This document shows positions 54,775-62,751 of a stretch of 64,000 nt of DNA, one piece after another. The DNA lies in contig NZ_JACBNX010000004.1 of assembly GCF_013403875.1 (NCBI RefSeq), positions 62,001 to 126,000 on the forward strand. The letters are read 5' to 3'. The stretch is from Burkholderia guangdongensis (lineage in GTDB: Bacteria; Pseudomonadota; Gammaproteobacteria; Burkholderiales; Burkholderiaceae). The notes under the pieces were generated by a model. That model did not search any database. It was not told the origin of the DNA and saw only the letters and a program-made list of their open reading frames with translations. The first letter of the stretch is position 1; each line of letters begins with the position of its first letter. The position numbers and the translations under genes were made by a program.

Positions 54775-55796
54775 ACGCGACACGCGCCGCCGCGATCTGG
54801 GCCGCGCTCGCGATCGGCGTCGCCGCGCTGTTCGTCGCGTCGCTGACGCTCGGCAGCGTATCGACGTCGCCGCTCGACGCGCTCGCGTCGCTCGTGCCGC
54901 ATGCGCTCGCGTCGCTCGTGCCGCACGCGAGCGGCGACGCGCTCGTCGGCGACATCGTCCGGACCTTGCGTCTGCCGCGCGCGTTCGCGGGCTTCGCGTG
55001 CGGCGCGCTGCTCGCGCTCGCCGGCGCGCTGCTGCAGGTGCTGCTGCGCAACCCGCTCGCGGAGCCGTACGTGCTCGGCGTGTCCGGCGGCGCGGCCGCG
55101 TTCGCACTCGTCGCGATGATCGTGGGCGGCGCGTGGTGGCTCGTCGATGCGAGCGCGTTCGCGGGCGCGCTCGTGTCGACGCTGCTCGTGCTCGGCCTCG
55201 CGCGCCGCGAGCTGTGGCGCGGCGAGCCGCGCGACGCTTCGCCGCGCCTGCTGCTGACGGGCGTGGTGATCGCGGCCGGGTGGGGCGCGATCGTCACGCT
55301 GCTGCTGTCGCTCGCGCCCGACGCGCATCTGCGCGGCATTCTGTTCTGGCTGACCGGTGATCTGAACGGCGTCGCGTCGCCGTGGTTCGCGGGCGTCGCG
55401 CTGCTCTTCGCCGCGTGCGCGGCGCTGCCGGTCGCGCCGCAACTGAACGTGCTGCTGCGCGGCGACGCGGCCGCGCATGCGCTCGGCGTGCCGGTCGCCC
55501 GGCTGCGCGTGCGGATCTATCTGATCGCGTCGCTCGCGGCCGCCGCCGCGGTGACGACCGCCGGCACGATCGGCTTCGTCGGGCTCGTCGTCCCGCATGC
55601 GTTGCGTCTCGCGTTCGGCAACGATCAGCGGATGCTGCTGCCCGCTTCGATGCTCGCGGGCGGCGGCGGCGTGATGGCGGCCGATCTGCTCGCGCGCACC
55701 GCGATCGCACCCGCGCAGTTGCCGGTCGGCGTGATGACCGCGCTGATCGGCGTGCCGGTGTTTCTGTGGATGCTGCTGCGCAGGCCCGCACGATGA
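54771..55796 (+). CDS. btuC: Cobalamin ABC transporter permease (FecCD family)
   Basis: Inner-membrane permease of the vitamin B12 importer. The 341 residues have about nine hydrophobic helices; family stretches are RTLRLPRAFAGFACGALLALAGALLQVLLRNPLAEPYVLGVSGGAA, LLTGVVIAAGWGAIVTLLL and GTIGFVGLVVPHALRL, which contacts the ATPase. ATG 54771 gives a normal N-terminal helix; a start at 54687 would add 28 polar residues. A 24-bp duplication near the start adds an extra ALASLVPH copy. Riboswitch control and the neighbouring btuD, btuF and cob genes support B12 as substrate. Confidence 0.9.
   Translation: MNATRAAAIWAALAIGVAALFVASLTLGSVSTSPLDALASLVPHALASLVPHASGDALVGDIVRTLRLPRAFAGFACGALLALAGALLQVLLRNPLAEPYVLGVSGGAAAFALVAMIVGGAWWLVDASAFAGALVSTLLVLGLARRELWRGEPRDASPRLLLTGVVIAAGWGAIVTLLLSLAPDAHLRGILFWLTGDLNGVASPWFAGVALLFAACAALPVAPQLNVLLRGDAAAHALGVPVARLRVRIYLIASLAAAAAVTTAGTIGFVGLVVPHALRLAFGNDQRMLLPASMLAGGGGVMAADLLARTAIAPAQLPVGVMTALIGVPVFLWMLLRRPAR
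54881..54928. repeat. 24-bp in-frame duplication in btuC
   Basis: Two tandem 24-bp units (54881-54904, 54905-54928) differing at one base, coding the octapeptide ALASLVPH twice in the first periplasmic loop. Confidence 0.9.
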
Positions 55797-56620
55797 GCCA
55801 TGCGACTGCTCCGCACGCAAAGGCCGAGGCTGCCGCCGCTGCCGGTCTCGCCACGATCGGCGTGACGCTCACGGCCGGCGCGCGCACGCTGCTCGACGGC
55901 TTCACGCAGACGTTCGCGCCCGGCGAGATCTGGTGCGTCGCGGGGCCGAACGGCGCGGGCAAGACGACGCTGCTCGCGACGCTCGCGGGCCTCCATGCGC
56001 CGGCCGCCGGCCGCATCGAGCTCGACGGCCGCGCGCTCGCCGCGTGGCCGCCCGCACAGCTCGCGCAGCGTCGCGCGCTGATGCCGCAGCATCTGCACGA
56101 CGCGTTCAGCGCGACCGTGTTCGACACCGTGCTGCTGAACCGTTATCCGTATCTCGGCGGCTGGGGCTGGGAGCGCGACGGCGATCGCGCGGCCGCGCGG
56201 GCGGCGCTCGCGGCGCTCGATCTCGACGCGTTCGCCGCGCGCGACGTGCTGTCGCTGTCGGGCGGCGAGCGCCAGCGCGTCGCGCTCGCCGCCGCGCTGT
56301 GCCAGGACGCGCCGCTGCTGCTGCTCGACGAGCCGCTCGCGCACCTCGACCTGCATCACCAGGTCGAATGCCTGAGCGCGCTCACCGCATGGCTGGCCGC
56401 CGGCACGCGCACCGTGCTGTTCTCGTGTCACGATCTGAATCTCGCGCGCCGCTTCGCGACGCACGCGCTGCTGCTCGACGGCCGCGGCCGCGCGTGGGCG
56501 GGCGCCGCGCACGATGTGCTGACGCCCGAGCGCGCGAGCGACGCGTTCGGCTATCCGCTCGTGCTGATCCGCGACGGCGACCGCGATGCGCTGCTGCCCG
56601 TATGGCCCGAACGGCGATGA
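55793..56620 (+). CDS. btuD: Cobalamin ABC transporter ATPase
   Basis: ATPase partner of BtuC. The 275 residues contain Walker A GPNGAGKTTLLATLAGL, Q-loop MPQHLHDAF, signature LSGGERQRVALAAAL, Walker B LLLLDEPLAHLD and the switch His in SCHDLNLARRF. Its ATG overlaps the btuC stop (ATGA). The C-terminal part varies as in other BtuD/FecE-type ATPases. Confidence 0.92.
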   Translation: MSHATAPHAKAEAAAAAGLATIGVTLTAGARTLLDGFTQTFAPGEIWCVAGPNGAGKTTLLATLAGLHAPAAGRIELDGRALAAWPPAQLAQRRALMPQHLHDAFSATVFDTVLLNRYPYLGGWGWERDGDRAAARAALAALDLDAFAARDVLSLSGGERQRVALAAALCQDAPLLLLDEPLAHLDLHHQVECLSALTAWLAAGTRTVLFSCHDLNLARRFATHALLLDGRGRAWAGAAHDVLTPERASDAFGYPLVLIRDGDRDALLPVWPERR

Positions 56621-56684
56621 ACCTCTTTTGCTTCCTTTCTCCATCGATGCGCGGCGGCTGCCGCGCCCACCAGGCGACTCTCCG

Positions 56685-57737
56685 ATGACCGCGACCTATA
56701 CCCTCCCCGAAATCGAGCCGCTCGCCGCATGGTTGCGCGCCGCGCTCCAGCATGCGATCGACCACAAGACGAAGCCGCCCGGCAGCCTCGGCCAGCTCGA
56801 GGCGCTCGCGCTTCAACTCGGGATGATTCAGCAGACGGAGCGGCCGACCGTCAGGCGTCCGGTGATGATCGTATTCGCCGCGGATCACGGCATCGCGGCC
56901 GAAGGCGTGAGCCCGTATCCGCAATCGGTGACCGCTCAGATGGTCGCGAACTTCCTCGCGGGCGGCGCGGCGATCAATGCGTTCTCGCGCGTGTCGGACT
57001 GCGTGCTCGAGATCGTCGATGCGGGCGTCGCGACGCCGCTGCCCGAGTCGGACCGGCTGATTTCGCTGCCGGTCGCGCCCGGCACGGCCAACTTCGCGCA
57101 GCGGCCCGCAATGCGGCACGACGACGCGCTGACCGCGCTCGAGGCGGGCGCCGCGCGCGTGCGTCATCACGCGGCGCTCGGCACGAACGTGATCGGCTTC
57201 GGCGAGATGGGCATCGCGAACACGTCGTCGGCCGCCTGCGTGATGAGCCGCCTGCTCGGGTTGCCGATCGACGCGTGTGTCGGCCGCGGCACGGGCCTCG
57301 ACGACGCGGGGCTCGCGCACAAGCGCGCGGTGCTCGCGCGCGCGCTCGAACAGCATCCGGATGCGATCGCGCCGCTCGACGTGCTCGCGACGTTCGGCGG
57401 CTTCGAGATCGCGATGATGGCGGGCGCGTATCTGGAAGCCGCGCGTGCGCGGATGACGATTCTCGTCGACGGCTTCATCGCGACCGCCGCGCTGCTCGTC
57501 GCCGATGCGCTCGTGCCGGCGGTGCGCGACTACTGCGTGTTCTCGCACGCGTCGAATGAGGCCGGGCATCGGCGGATGCTCGAGCACTTCGGCGCGCACC
57601 CGCTGCTCGAGCTCGATCTGCGGCTCGGCGAAGGCACGGGCGCGGCGCTTGCGCTGCCGCTCGTGCGCGCGGCGGCCGCGTTCGTCGCCGAGATGGCGAG
57701 CTTCGAATCCGCGGGTGTCGACAATCGTGACGCCTGA
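56685..57737 (+). CDS. cobT: Nicotinate-nucleotide-dimethylbenzimidazole phosphoribosyltransferase
   Basis: Activates the lower ligand base of B12 to alpha-ribazole phosphate. The 350 residues contain KTKPPGSLGQLEALALQLG, VFAADHGIAAEGVSPYPQSVT, GFGEMGIANTSSA and EFGGFEIAMMAGAYL-like and SHASNEAGH segments diagnostic of CobT, including the C-terminal catalytic glutamate region RLGEGTGAALA. ATG at 56685 gives MTATYTLPEIEP. Overlaps the cobS start by 11 bp. Confidence 0.95.
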   Translation: MTATYTLPEIEPLAAWLRAALQHAIDHKTKPPGSLGQLEALALQLGMIQQTERPTVRRPVMIVFAADHGIAAEGVSPYPQSVTAQMVANFLAGGAAINAFSRVSDCVLEIVDAGVATPLPESDRLISLPVAPGTANFAQRPAMRHDDALTALEAGAARVRHHAALGTNVIGFGEMGIANTSSAACVMSRLLGLPIDACVGRGTGLDDAGLAHKRAVLARALEQHPDAIAPLDVLATFGGFEIAMMAGAYLEAARARMTILVDGFIATAALLVADALVPAVRDYCVFSHASNEAGHRRMLEHFGAHPLLELDLRLGEGTGAALALPLVRAAAAFVAEMASFESAGVDNRDA

Positions 57738-58503
57738 GCAGACGCGCGGGTGGCGCGCGGAACTGCGCTACTTCGCGGTCGCACTCGGCTATTTCACGCG
57801 CGTGCCGGTGCCGAGCCGGATCGGCTTCGCGTCGGACGACCTCGAGCACGCGGCGCGCTACTTTCCGCTCGTCGGCGCATGCGTCGGCGCGTGGGGCGCG
57901 CTCGTCTATCTCGCGGCGCTGCATCTGTGGCCGGCGGCGGTCGCGGCGGGGCTGTCGATCGCGGCGACGCTCGCCGCGACCGGCGCATTCCACGAGGACG
58001 GTCTCGCCGATAGCTGCGACGCGTTCGGCGGCGGCTATGCGCGCGACGACGTGCTGCGGATCATGCACGACTCGCGGATCGGCACGTTCGGCGCGGTCGC
58101 GCTCGTCGTCGCGCTCGGCGTGAAGTGGCAGACGCTCGCGGCGCTGCCGCCGCTGCGCGCCGCGTGGACGATGATCGCCGCGCACGCGGCGAGCCGCGCG
58201 ATGGCCGTGAGCCTGCTCGTCACGCTCGACTACGTGCGGCCCGAGGGCAAGGCGAAGCCGGTCGCGCAACGGATGAGCGCGCGCGCGTGGTGCGTCGCGG
58301 CCGCGTTCGGGCTGCCGTGGCTGCTCTGGCCGGACTGGCGTGCGGGGCTCGCGGCGCTCGTCGCGCTCGCGGTCGTGCGGATGCTGCTCGCGCGGTATTT
58401 CGTGAAGCGGATCGGCGGCTATACCGGCGACTGTCTCGGGCTCGCGCAACAGTTCGGCGAACTGACTATCTATCTGACGGTGCTGGCATGGACGTCGTCC
58501 TGA
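57727..58503 (+). CDS. cobS: Adenosylcobinamide-GDP ribazoletransferase (cobalamin synthase)
   Basis: Membrane enzyme joining adenosylcobinamide-GDP and alpha-ribazole (phosphate) to form cobalamin (phosphate). The 258 residues are mostly hydrophobic helices with the metal-binding GAFHEDGLADSCDAFGGGYARDDVLRIMHDSRIG motif, FTRVPVP near the N-terminus and RIGGYTGDCLGLAQQ at the end. The start is GTG at 57727, inside the cobT 3' end; other in-frame starts exist upstream but add unrelated sequence. Confidence 0.93.
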   Translation: MTPEQTRGWRAELRYFAVALGYFTRVPVPSRIGFASDDLEHAARYFPLVGACVGAWGALVYLAALHLWPAAVAAGLSIAATLAATGAFHEDGLADSCDAFGGGYARDDVLRIMHDSRIGTFGAVALVVALGVKWQTLAALPPLRAAWTMIAAHAASRAMAVSLLVTLDYVRPEGKAKPVAQRMSARAWCVAAAFGLPWLLWPDWRAGLAALVALAVVRMLLARYFVKRIGGYTGDCLGLAQQFGELTIYLTVLAWTSS

Positions 58504-59072
58504 TTCGTCATCCGGCGGTCGACGTCGACGCCGGCGTCTGCTACGGACGCGCCGACGTGCCGCTCGCCGCGCCCGCCGACGACGGCGCGCGGGCGGTGCG
58601 CGAGCGTCTCGACGCGCTGCGCGTGCCGCTGCCGGCGCGGATCTGGTCGAGCCCGCTCGTGCGCTGCGCGGCGATCGGCGAGCGCCTCGCGCAGATGCTT
58701 CGCGCACCGCTGCAGCGCGACGTCTGCTGGCAGGAGATGGATTTCGGCAGCTGGGAGATGCAGCGCTGGGACGACGTCGATCGCGCGGCGCTCGATGCGT
58801 GGGCCGCCGATCTGATGCACGCGTGCGTGCATGGCGGCGAGAGCGTCGCGCGGTTCGCCGAGCGCATCGCGCACGTGCTCGACGCGACCGTGCAGGTCGA
58901 CGCGCCGCAGTGGGCGCTCACGCATGCGGGCGTGATCCGCGTGTTCGCGTCGCATGCGCTGCGTGCGCCGCTCGACGCGCTGCTCGCGCGGCCGGTGCCG
59001 CCGGGCGGCATCGTGTGGCTGCGACGCGATGCGGCGCGCGATGCGTGGGAGATCGTGCACTGGGATACGTAA
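58488..59072 (+). CDS. cobC: Alpha-ribazole phosphatase (histidine phosphatase family)
   Basis: Removes phosphate from alpha-ribazole phosphate or cobalamin phosphate in the final steps of B12 assembly. The 194 residues have the catalytic LIRHPAVDV motif (RHP in place of the usual RHG), ARIWSSPLVRC with the second Arg, EMDFGSWEMQRWDD and THAGVIRVF with the second His. It overlaps cobS by 16 bp and ends the plus-strand operon. Confidence 0.92.
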   Translation: MDVVLIRHPAVDVDAGVCYGRADVPLAAPADDGARAVRERLDALRVPLPARIWSSPLVRCAAIGERLAQMLRAPLQRDVCWQEMDFGSWEMQRWDDVDRAALDAWAADLMHACVHGGESVARFAERIAHVLDATVQVDAPQWALTHAGVIRVFASHALRAPLDALLARPVPPGGIVWLRRDAARDAWEIVHWDT

Positions 59073-59084
59073 GCGACGCGTGGT

Positions 59085-60011
59085 TCACTTGTTCGTGAGC
59101 GGTGCCGGGTGAGCAGGACGCCGTGCGCGCGCGGCGTCGAGATCTGCGCAGAGCGCGGCCGCGCCCTGCGCGATGCGCGGCGCCGGACGCGTGAGCAGAT
59201 CGCCGTCGATCGAGAACAGATTGCCGCGCGCGACCGCGGTCAGCGCGGGCCATGCGCGCCAGCGCGCGAGGCTCGGCAGCGGCGCGTTCGACGGCGTCGC
59301 GCCGCTGCCGGTCGTCACGATCGCTTCGGGATTCGCGGCGAGCACCGCTTCGTCGGACACGGTCGGCACGAGCGGCTGCAGCGACGCGAACACGTTGCGT
59401 CCGCCGCACAGCCTGATCACGTCGCTGATCAGATGCGTGCCGTTCAGCGTCATCAGTGGACGGTCCCACACCTGAAAGAACACGGTCACCGGCGGGCGCG
59501 ACGCGTAGCGCGTGCGCAATGCCGCAATGTCGCGCGAGAACGACGCGGCGGCCGCGTCGGCGGCCGGCCGGGTGCCGAGCAGCGTGCCGAGCCTGTCGAG
59601 CGACGTCGCGATGTCGTCGAGATGCGTCGGCTCGCTGAAGAACAGCGGGATGTGCAGCGCCTTCAGCGCGTCGGTTTGCCGCTCGGCGTTCCCGTGCCGC
59701 CAGACGACGATCAAATCGGGCTTCAGCGCGGCGATCCGTTCGAGATCGAGCGCCTTGTTGTCGCCGACGCGCGCGATGGCCTGCGCGGCCGGCGGATAGT
59801 CGCTGTACGCGACCGTGCCGACGAGCTTCGCGCCGCCGCCGGCCGCGAACACGAGCTCGGTCGCGTGCGGCGCGAGCGTGATGACGCGTTGCGCGGGCGC
59901 GGCGAGCGTGATGGTATTGCCGTCGTCGTCGCGTGCGCTGACGGTTGCCTGTGCGATGGCGGGGGCGAGCAGTGTGGCGAGCGCGATCGCGAAGAAGTGT
60001 GGCGAATTCAA
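59085..60011 (-). CDS. btuF: Periplasmic cobalamin-binding protein
   Basis: Delivers vitamin B12 to BtuCD. The 308 residues begin with a signal peptide (about 1-20; LNSPHFFAIALATLLAPAIAQA) and follow the class-III binding-protein fold (RVITLAPHATELVFAAGGGAKLVGTVAYSDYPPAA ... KPDLIVVWRHGN). The start is TTG at 60011, seven bases after GGAG, with its TTGA overlapping the cobD stop. An ATG at 60018 is out of frame. It converges with cobC by a 12-bp gap. It sits on the opposite strand from btuCD and so is not in the riboswitch-led transcript. Confidence 0.88.
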   Translation of the reverse strand: MNSPHFFAIALATLLAPAIAQATVSARDDDGNTITLAAPAQRVITLAPHATELVFAAGGGAKLVGTVAYSDYPPAAQAIARVGDNKALDLERIAALKPDLIVVWRHGNAERQTDALKALHIPLFFSEPTHLDDIATSLDRLGTLLGTRPAADAAAASFSRDIAALRTRYASRPPVTVFFQVWDRPLMTLNGTHLISDVIRLCGGRNVFASLQPLVPTVSDEAVLAANPEAIVTTGSGATPSNAPLPSLARWRAWPALTAVARGNLFSIDGDLLTRPAPRIAQGAAALCADLDAARARRPAHPAPLTNK

Positions 60012-61111
60012 CGTGCATCTCCTTGAAGCGCCGGCACGCACTGCGCAAGCGCGTCCGACAGGCGTTGCCATTCGGGCTCGGCGCCGGGTAACCCGACGCG
60101 CACGCTCGACGGGCGCGCGGAATCGTCCACGAAATTGCCCATGAAATTGCCCGCAAGATTGCCCATGAAAAGGCGCGTCCAGATTCCGCGCTCGGCGAGT
60201 GCCGCATGCAGCGCGGCCGCGCGAGGATCGTCGGTCCAGCAGAACAGTGGCGTCGCGCGCACCGCGAAGCCGTGGCTACGCAGCAGCGCCGCGAGACGCG
60301 CGCCGTCGGCCGTGAGCCGTGCGCGCGTCGTCGCCTGCCACGCGACGTCGGCGAACGCGGCCTCGACCGCGTGACGCGCGGGGCCGGCGACCGTCCACGC
60401 GCCGAGTGCGTCGTGCAGCGCGGCGATTTGCTCCGGATGCGCGAGCGTGAAACCCGCGCGGATGCCGGCGAGGCCGAAGAACTTGCCGACCGAGCGCAGC
60501 ACGACGAGGCCCGCGCGGTGCGTGTGCGCGGCGAGCGAGGTGTGGGATGTGTGCGAAGTGTGAGCGGTGTGCGACGGGGCGAACGCGTCCGCGAACGCTT
60601 CGTCGACGATCAGCGTGCCGCCGCGCGCGGTGAGCTGCGCGTGCCAGCCGAGCAGGCGCTCGGGCGCGATCCGCTCGGCGGTCGGATTGTTCGGGCTCCC
60701 GACGATCGCATGCGTGAGCGTCGCGGGCAGCGTGTCGGCCGAGACGTCGAGCGTGTCGATGGCGTGGCCGTGCCGCGCGAATGCCGGCGCGTACTCGCCG
60801 TACGCGAGCGGCGCGACACCCGCGACGCCGCGCGGCAACAGTGCGGGCAGCGCGCGGATCGCGGCCTGGCTGCCGGCGACCGGCAGCACGTGCGCTGCGT
60901 CCGGCGCGCCGTAGTAGCTTGCCGCGCGCGCGGCAAGCCCGTCGCCGTCGTCGGGGAGCCGGCGCCATGCGTCCGCGGGCACCGGCGGCACCGGATAGCC
61001 GACCGGATTGATGCCGGTCGACAGATCGAGCCACGCGTCGTGCGGGATGCCATAGCGTCTCGCGGCTTCGTGCAGGTTGCCGCCGTGTGCGATCGGGGGA
61101 GGGTGTTTCAT
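60008..61111 (-). CDS. cobD: Threonine-phosphate decarboxylase-like PLP enzyme (cobalamin side chain)
   Basis: PLP-dependent enzyme of the histidinol-phosphate aminotransferase fold, making (R)-1-amino-2-propanol phosphate from threonine phosphate for the corrinoid side chain. The 367 residues include HGGNLHEAARRYG, DLSTGINPVGYPVP, VGSPNNPTAERI, LIVDEAFADAF and the PLP-lysine region LRSVGKFFGLAGIRAGF. Two oddities are low-complexity inserts: a His-Thr-Ser repeat near residue 180 and a repeated MGN-type segment near 320-335. The next gene, cbiB, uses its product. Naming follows Salmonella CobD; Pseudomonas calls it CobC. Confidence 0.92.
   Translation of the reverse strand: MKHPPPIAHGGNLHEAARRYGIPHDAWLDLSTGINPVGYPVPPVPADAWRRLPDDGDGLAARAASYYGAPDAAHVLPVAGSQAAIRALPALLPRGVAGVAPLAYGEYAPAFARHGHAIDTLDVSADTLPATLTHAIVGSPNNPTAERIAPERLLGWHAQLTARGGTLIVDEAFADAFAPSHTAHTSHTSHTSLAAHTHRAGLVVLRSVGKFFGLAGIRAGFTLAHPEQIAALHDALGAWTVAGPARHAVEAAFADVAWQATTRARLTADGARLAALLRSHGFAVRATPLFCWTDDPRAAALHAALAERGIWTRLFMGNLAGNFMGNFVDDSARPSSVRVGLPGAEPEWQRLSDALAQCVPALQGDAR
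60131..60166. repeat. 12-bp in-frame tandem repeat in cobD, three units
   Basis: Units GAAATTGCCCAT, GAAATTGCCCGC and AAGATTGCCCAT (plus strand), coding the repeated Met-Gly-Asn-Phe/Leu segment near the CobD C-terminus. Confidence 0.8.
60530..60575. repeat. 9-bp in-frame degenerate repeat in cobD
   Basis: About four degenerate 9-bp units of the form TGTGCGAAG/TGTGGGATG (plus strand), coding a His-Thr-Ser/Ala tract of about ten residues in CobD between LIVDEAFADAF and the PLP-lysine region. Confidence 0.7.
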
Positions 61112-61201
61112 GTCAGCCTCCGCCGGGCCGCCCCAAGGCGGCTGACCGCCCCCTCGGGGGGCAGCGAACGCAGTGAGCGTGGGGGGCGTTTCATGTCAGC
61201 C
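61105..61201 (-). repeat. Interspersed repeat copy 2 with 14-bp flanking direct repeats
   Basis: The reverse complement of the repeat seen at 11491-11562 occupies 61119-61187, between cbiB and cobD. It is bordered by two identical 14-bp sequences GTTTCATGTCAGCC (61105-61118 and 61188-61201). The left copy covers the cobD start codon and the right copy the cbiB stop codon, suggesting an insertion between two once-adjacent genes. Confidence 0.85.
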
Positions 61202-62143
61202 ATGCTGCGCCCCCAGCACGAGCGCCCCGCACGCGACGAACAGCGCGAGCCACAGCGCGAGCGTGCGCGTGACGAGCGACAGCGCGGCGGCGATGTGCAG
61301 CGCCGACGCGTTCGCGCCCGTGCCGAGCGCGGGCCGCTCCTCGATCTCGCCGTGATAGACGGCCGGCCCGCCGAGCCGCACGTTCAGGCTGCCCGCGCCG
61401 GCCGCCATCACCGGGCCCGCGTTCGGGCTGTCCCAGTGGCGCGCCTGCGTGCGCCAGCAGCGCCACGCGGCGGCGGTGTCGCCGAGCAGCGCGTAGCTCG
61501 CGGCGGTCAGGCGCGCGGGGAGCCAGTTCAGCGCGTCGTCGATTCGCGCGGCGGCCCAGCCGAAGCGCAGGAAGCGCGGCGTCCGGTAGCCCCACGTCGC
61601 GTCGAGCGTGTTCGCGAGGCGGAACAGCAGCGCGCCCGGCCCGCCCGCGACGACGAACCAGAACAGCGCGCCGAAGATCGCGTCGTTGCCGTTCTCGAGT
61701 GCCGATTCGACGGCCGCGCGCGCGAGCGCGGCCTCATCGGCTTCGGTCGTGTCGCGCGACACGATTCGCGCGGTCAGCGCGCGTGCGGCCGGCAGGTCGT
61801 GCCGGCCGAGCGCGGCGGCGATCGGCGCGAGATGATCGGCGAGACTCTGTGCGCCGAGCGCGAACCACAGCAGCGCGACGTGCAGGACCACCGCGAGCGT
61901 CGCGGGCAGCGCGGCCGCGAGCCCGTACGCGAGCGCGACCGGCGGCGCGACCGCCGCGAGCCATGCGGCAACGCCGGCCACGCGGCCGCGCCGGCCGGTG
62001 TTCAGCGCGGCCTCGATCCGGGCGGCGAGCCGCCCGAAACCGACGAGCGGATGCATGGCCGACGGCGGCTCGCCGAACAGGCGGTCGACGAGCACACCGG
62101 CGACCGCGAGCATCGCGACGACCGGCAACGACAGCATCAGCAT
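61196..62143 (-). CDS. cbiB: Adenosylcobinamide-phosphate synthase
   Basis: Membrane enzyme that attaches aminopropanol (phosphate) to adenosylcobyric acid. The 315 residues have about four hydrophobic segments and the family motifs DRLFGEPPSAMHPLVGFGRLA near residue 20, IVSRDTTEADEAALARAAVES, ALENGNDAIFGALFWFVVAGGPGALLFRLANTLDATWGY and HWDSPNAGPVMAAGAGSLNVRLGG. The gene overlaps cobU by 7 bp. Named CobD in the Pseudomonas scheme. Confidence 0.94.
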   Translation of the reverse strand: MLMLSLPVVAMLAVAGVLVDRLFGEPPSAMHPLVGFGRLAARIEAALNTGRRGRVAGVAAWLAAVAPPVALAYGLAAALPATLAVVLHVALLWFALGAQSLADHLAPIAAALGRHDLPAARALTARIVSRDTTEADEAALARAAVESALENGNDAIFGALFWFVVAGGPGALLFRLANTLDATWGYRTPRFLRFGWAAARIDDALNWLPARLTAASYALLGDTAAAWRCWRTQARHWDSPNAGPVMAAGAGSLNVRLGGPAVYHGEIEERPALGTGANASALHIAAALSLVTRTLALWLALFVACGALVLGAQHG

Positions 62144-62691
62144 CGCGCGGGCTCGGCCTTGATCGCGACCGGCAGCCCGGCGACGAGCAGCGTGACGCGC
62201 GTCGCGAGCGCGGCGACGCGCTGGTTCAGCCGGCCGAGCTCGTCGACGTAGCGGCGCGTCTGTTCGCCGAGCGGCACGACGCCGAGCCCGATCTCGTTGC
62301 TGACGACGATCACTTTCGCGCGCGCGCCGCGCAGCGCCGCATCGAGTGCGTCGACGTGCGCAGCGTATTGCGCGTCGTCGAGCGGCGCGCCGTCGGCCGG
62401 GCAGAGCAGATTCGCGAGCCACAGCGTCAGGCAGTCGACGAGCAGGCACACGTGCGGATCGTCGAGCCGCGCGAGGGTGTCGGCGAGTTCGACGGGCGCG
62501 TGGGCGTCGCCCCAGCTGGCGGGCCGCCGCGCGCGATGATGCGCGATGCGCCGCGCGAATTCGGCGTCGGCTGCGTGCGCGGTCGCGATGTAGGTGACGG
62601 GGCGGCCGCTGTCGGCGGCGAGGCGCTCGGCGTACGCGCTCTTGCCCGAGCGCGCGCCGCCGAGAACGAAGGTGAGATCGTGCGGAATCAT
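62137..62691 (-). CDS. cobU: Adenosylcobinamide kinase / adenosylcobinamide-phosphate guanylyltransferase
   Basis: Phosphorylates cobinamide and adds GMP to form adenosylcobinamide-GDP, the CobS substrate. The 184 residues begin with the P-loop LGGARSGKSAYAE (residues about 10-20), then YIATAHAADAEFARRIAHHRARRP with the guanylylation His region, and VIVVSNEIGLGVVPLGEQTRRYVDELGRLNQRVA. ATG 62691 directly precedes this; the much longer open frame upstream lies antisense to cobQ. First gene of the minus-strand group cobU-cbiB-cobD-btuF. Confidence 0.95.
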   Translation of the reverse strand: MIPHDLTFVLGGARSGKSAYAERLAADSGRPVTYIATAHAADAEFARRIAHHRARRPASWGDAHAPVELADTLARLDDPHVCLLVDCLTLWLANLLCPADGAPLDDAQYAAHVDALDAALRGARAKVIVVSNEIGLGVVPLGEQTRRYVDELGRLNQRVAALATRVTLLVAGLPVAIKAEPARC

Positions 62692-62751
62692 CGTGCGATT
62701 GTAACGGCGCGGCGATAATGCGGCCTTCGCTTCGACACGCTTTTCCCTCTC

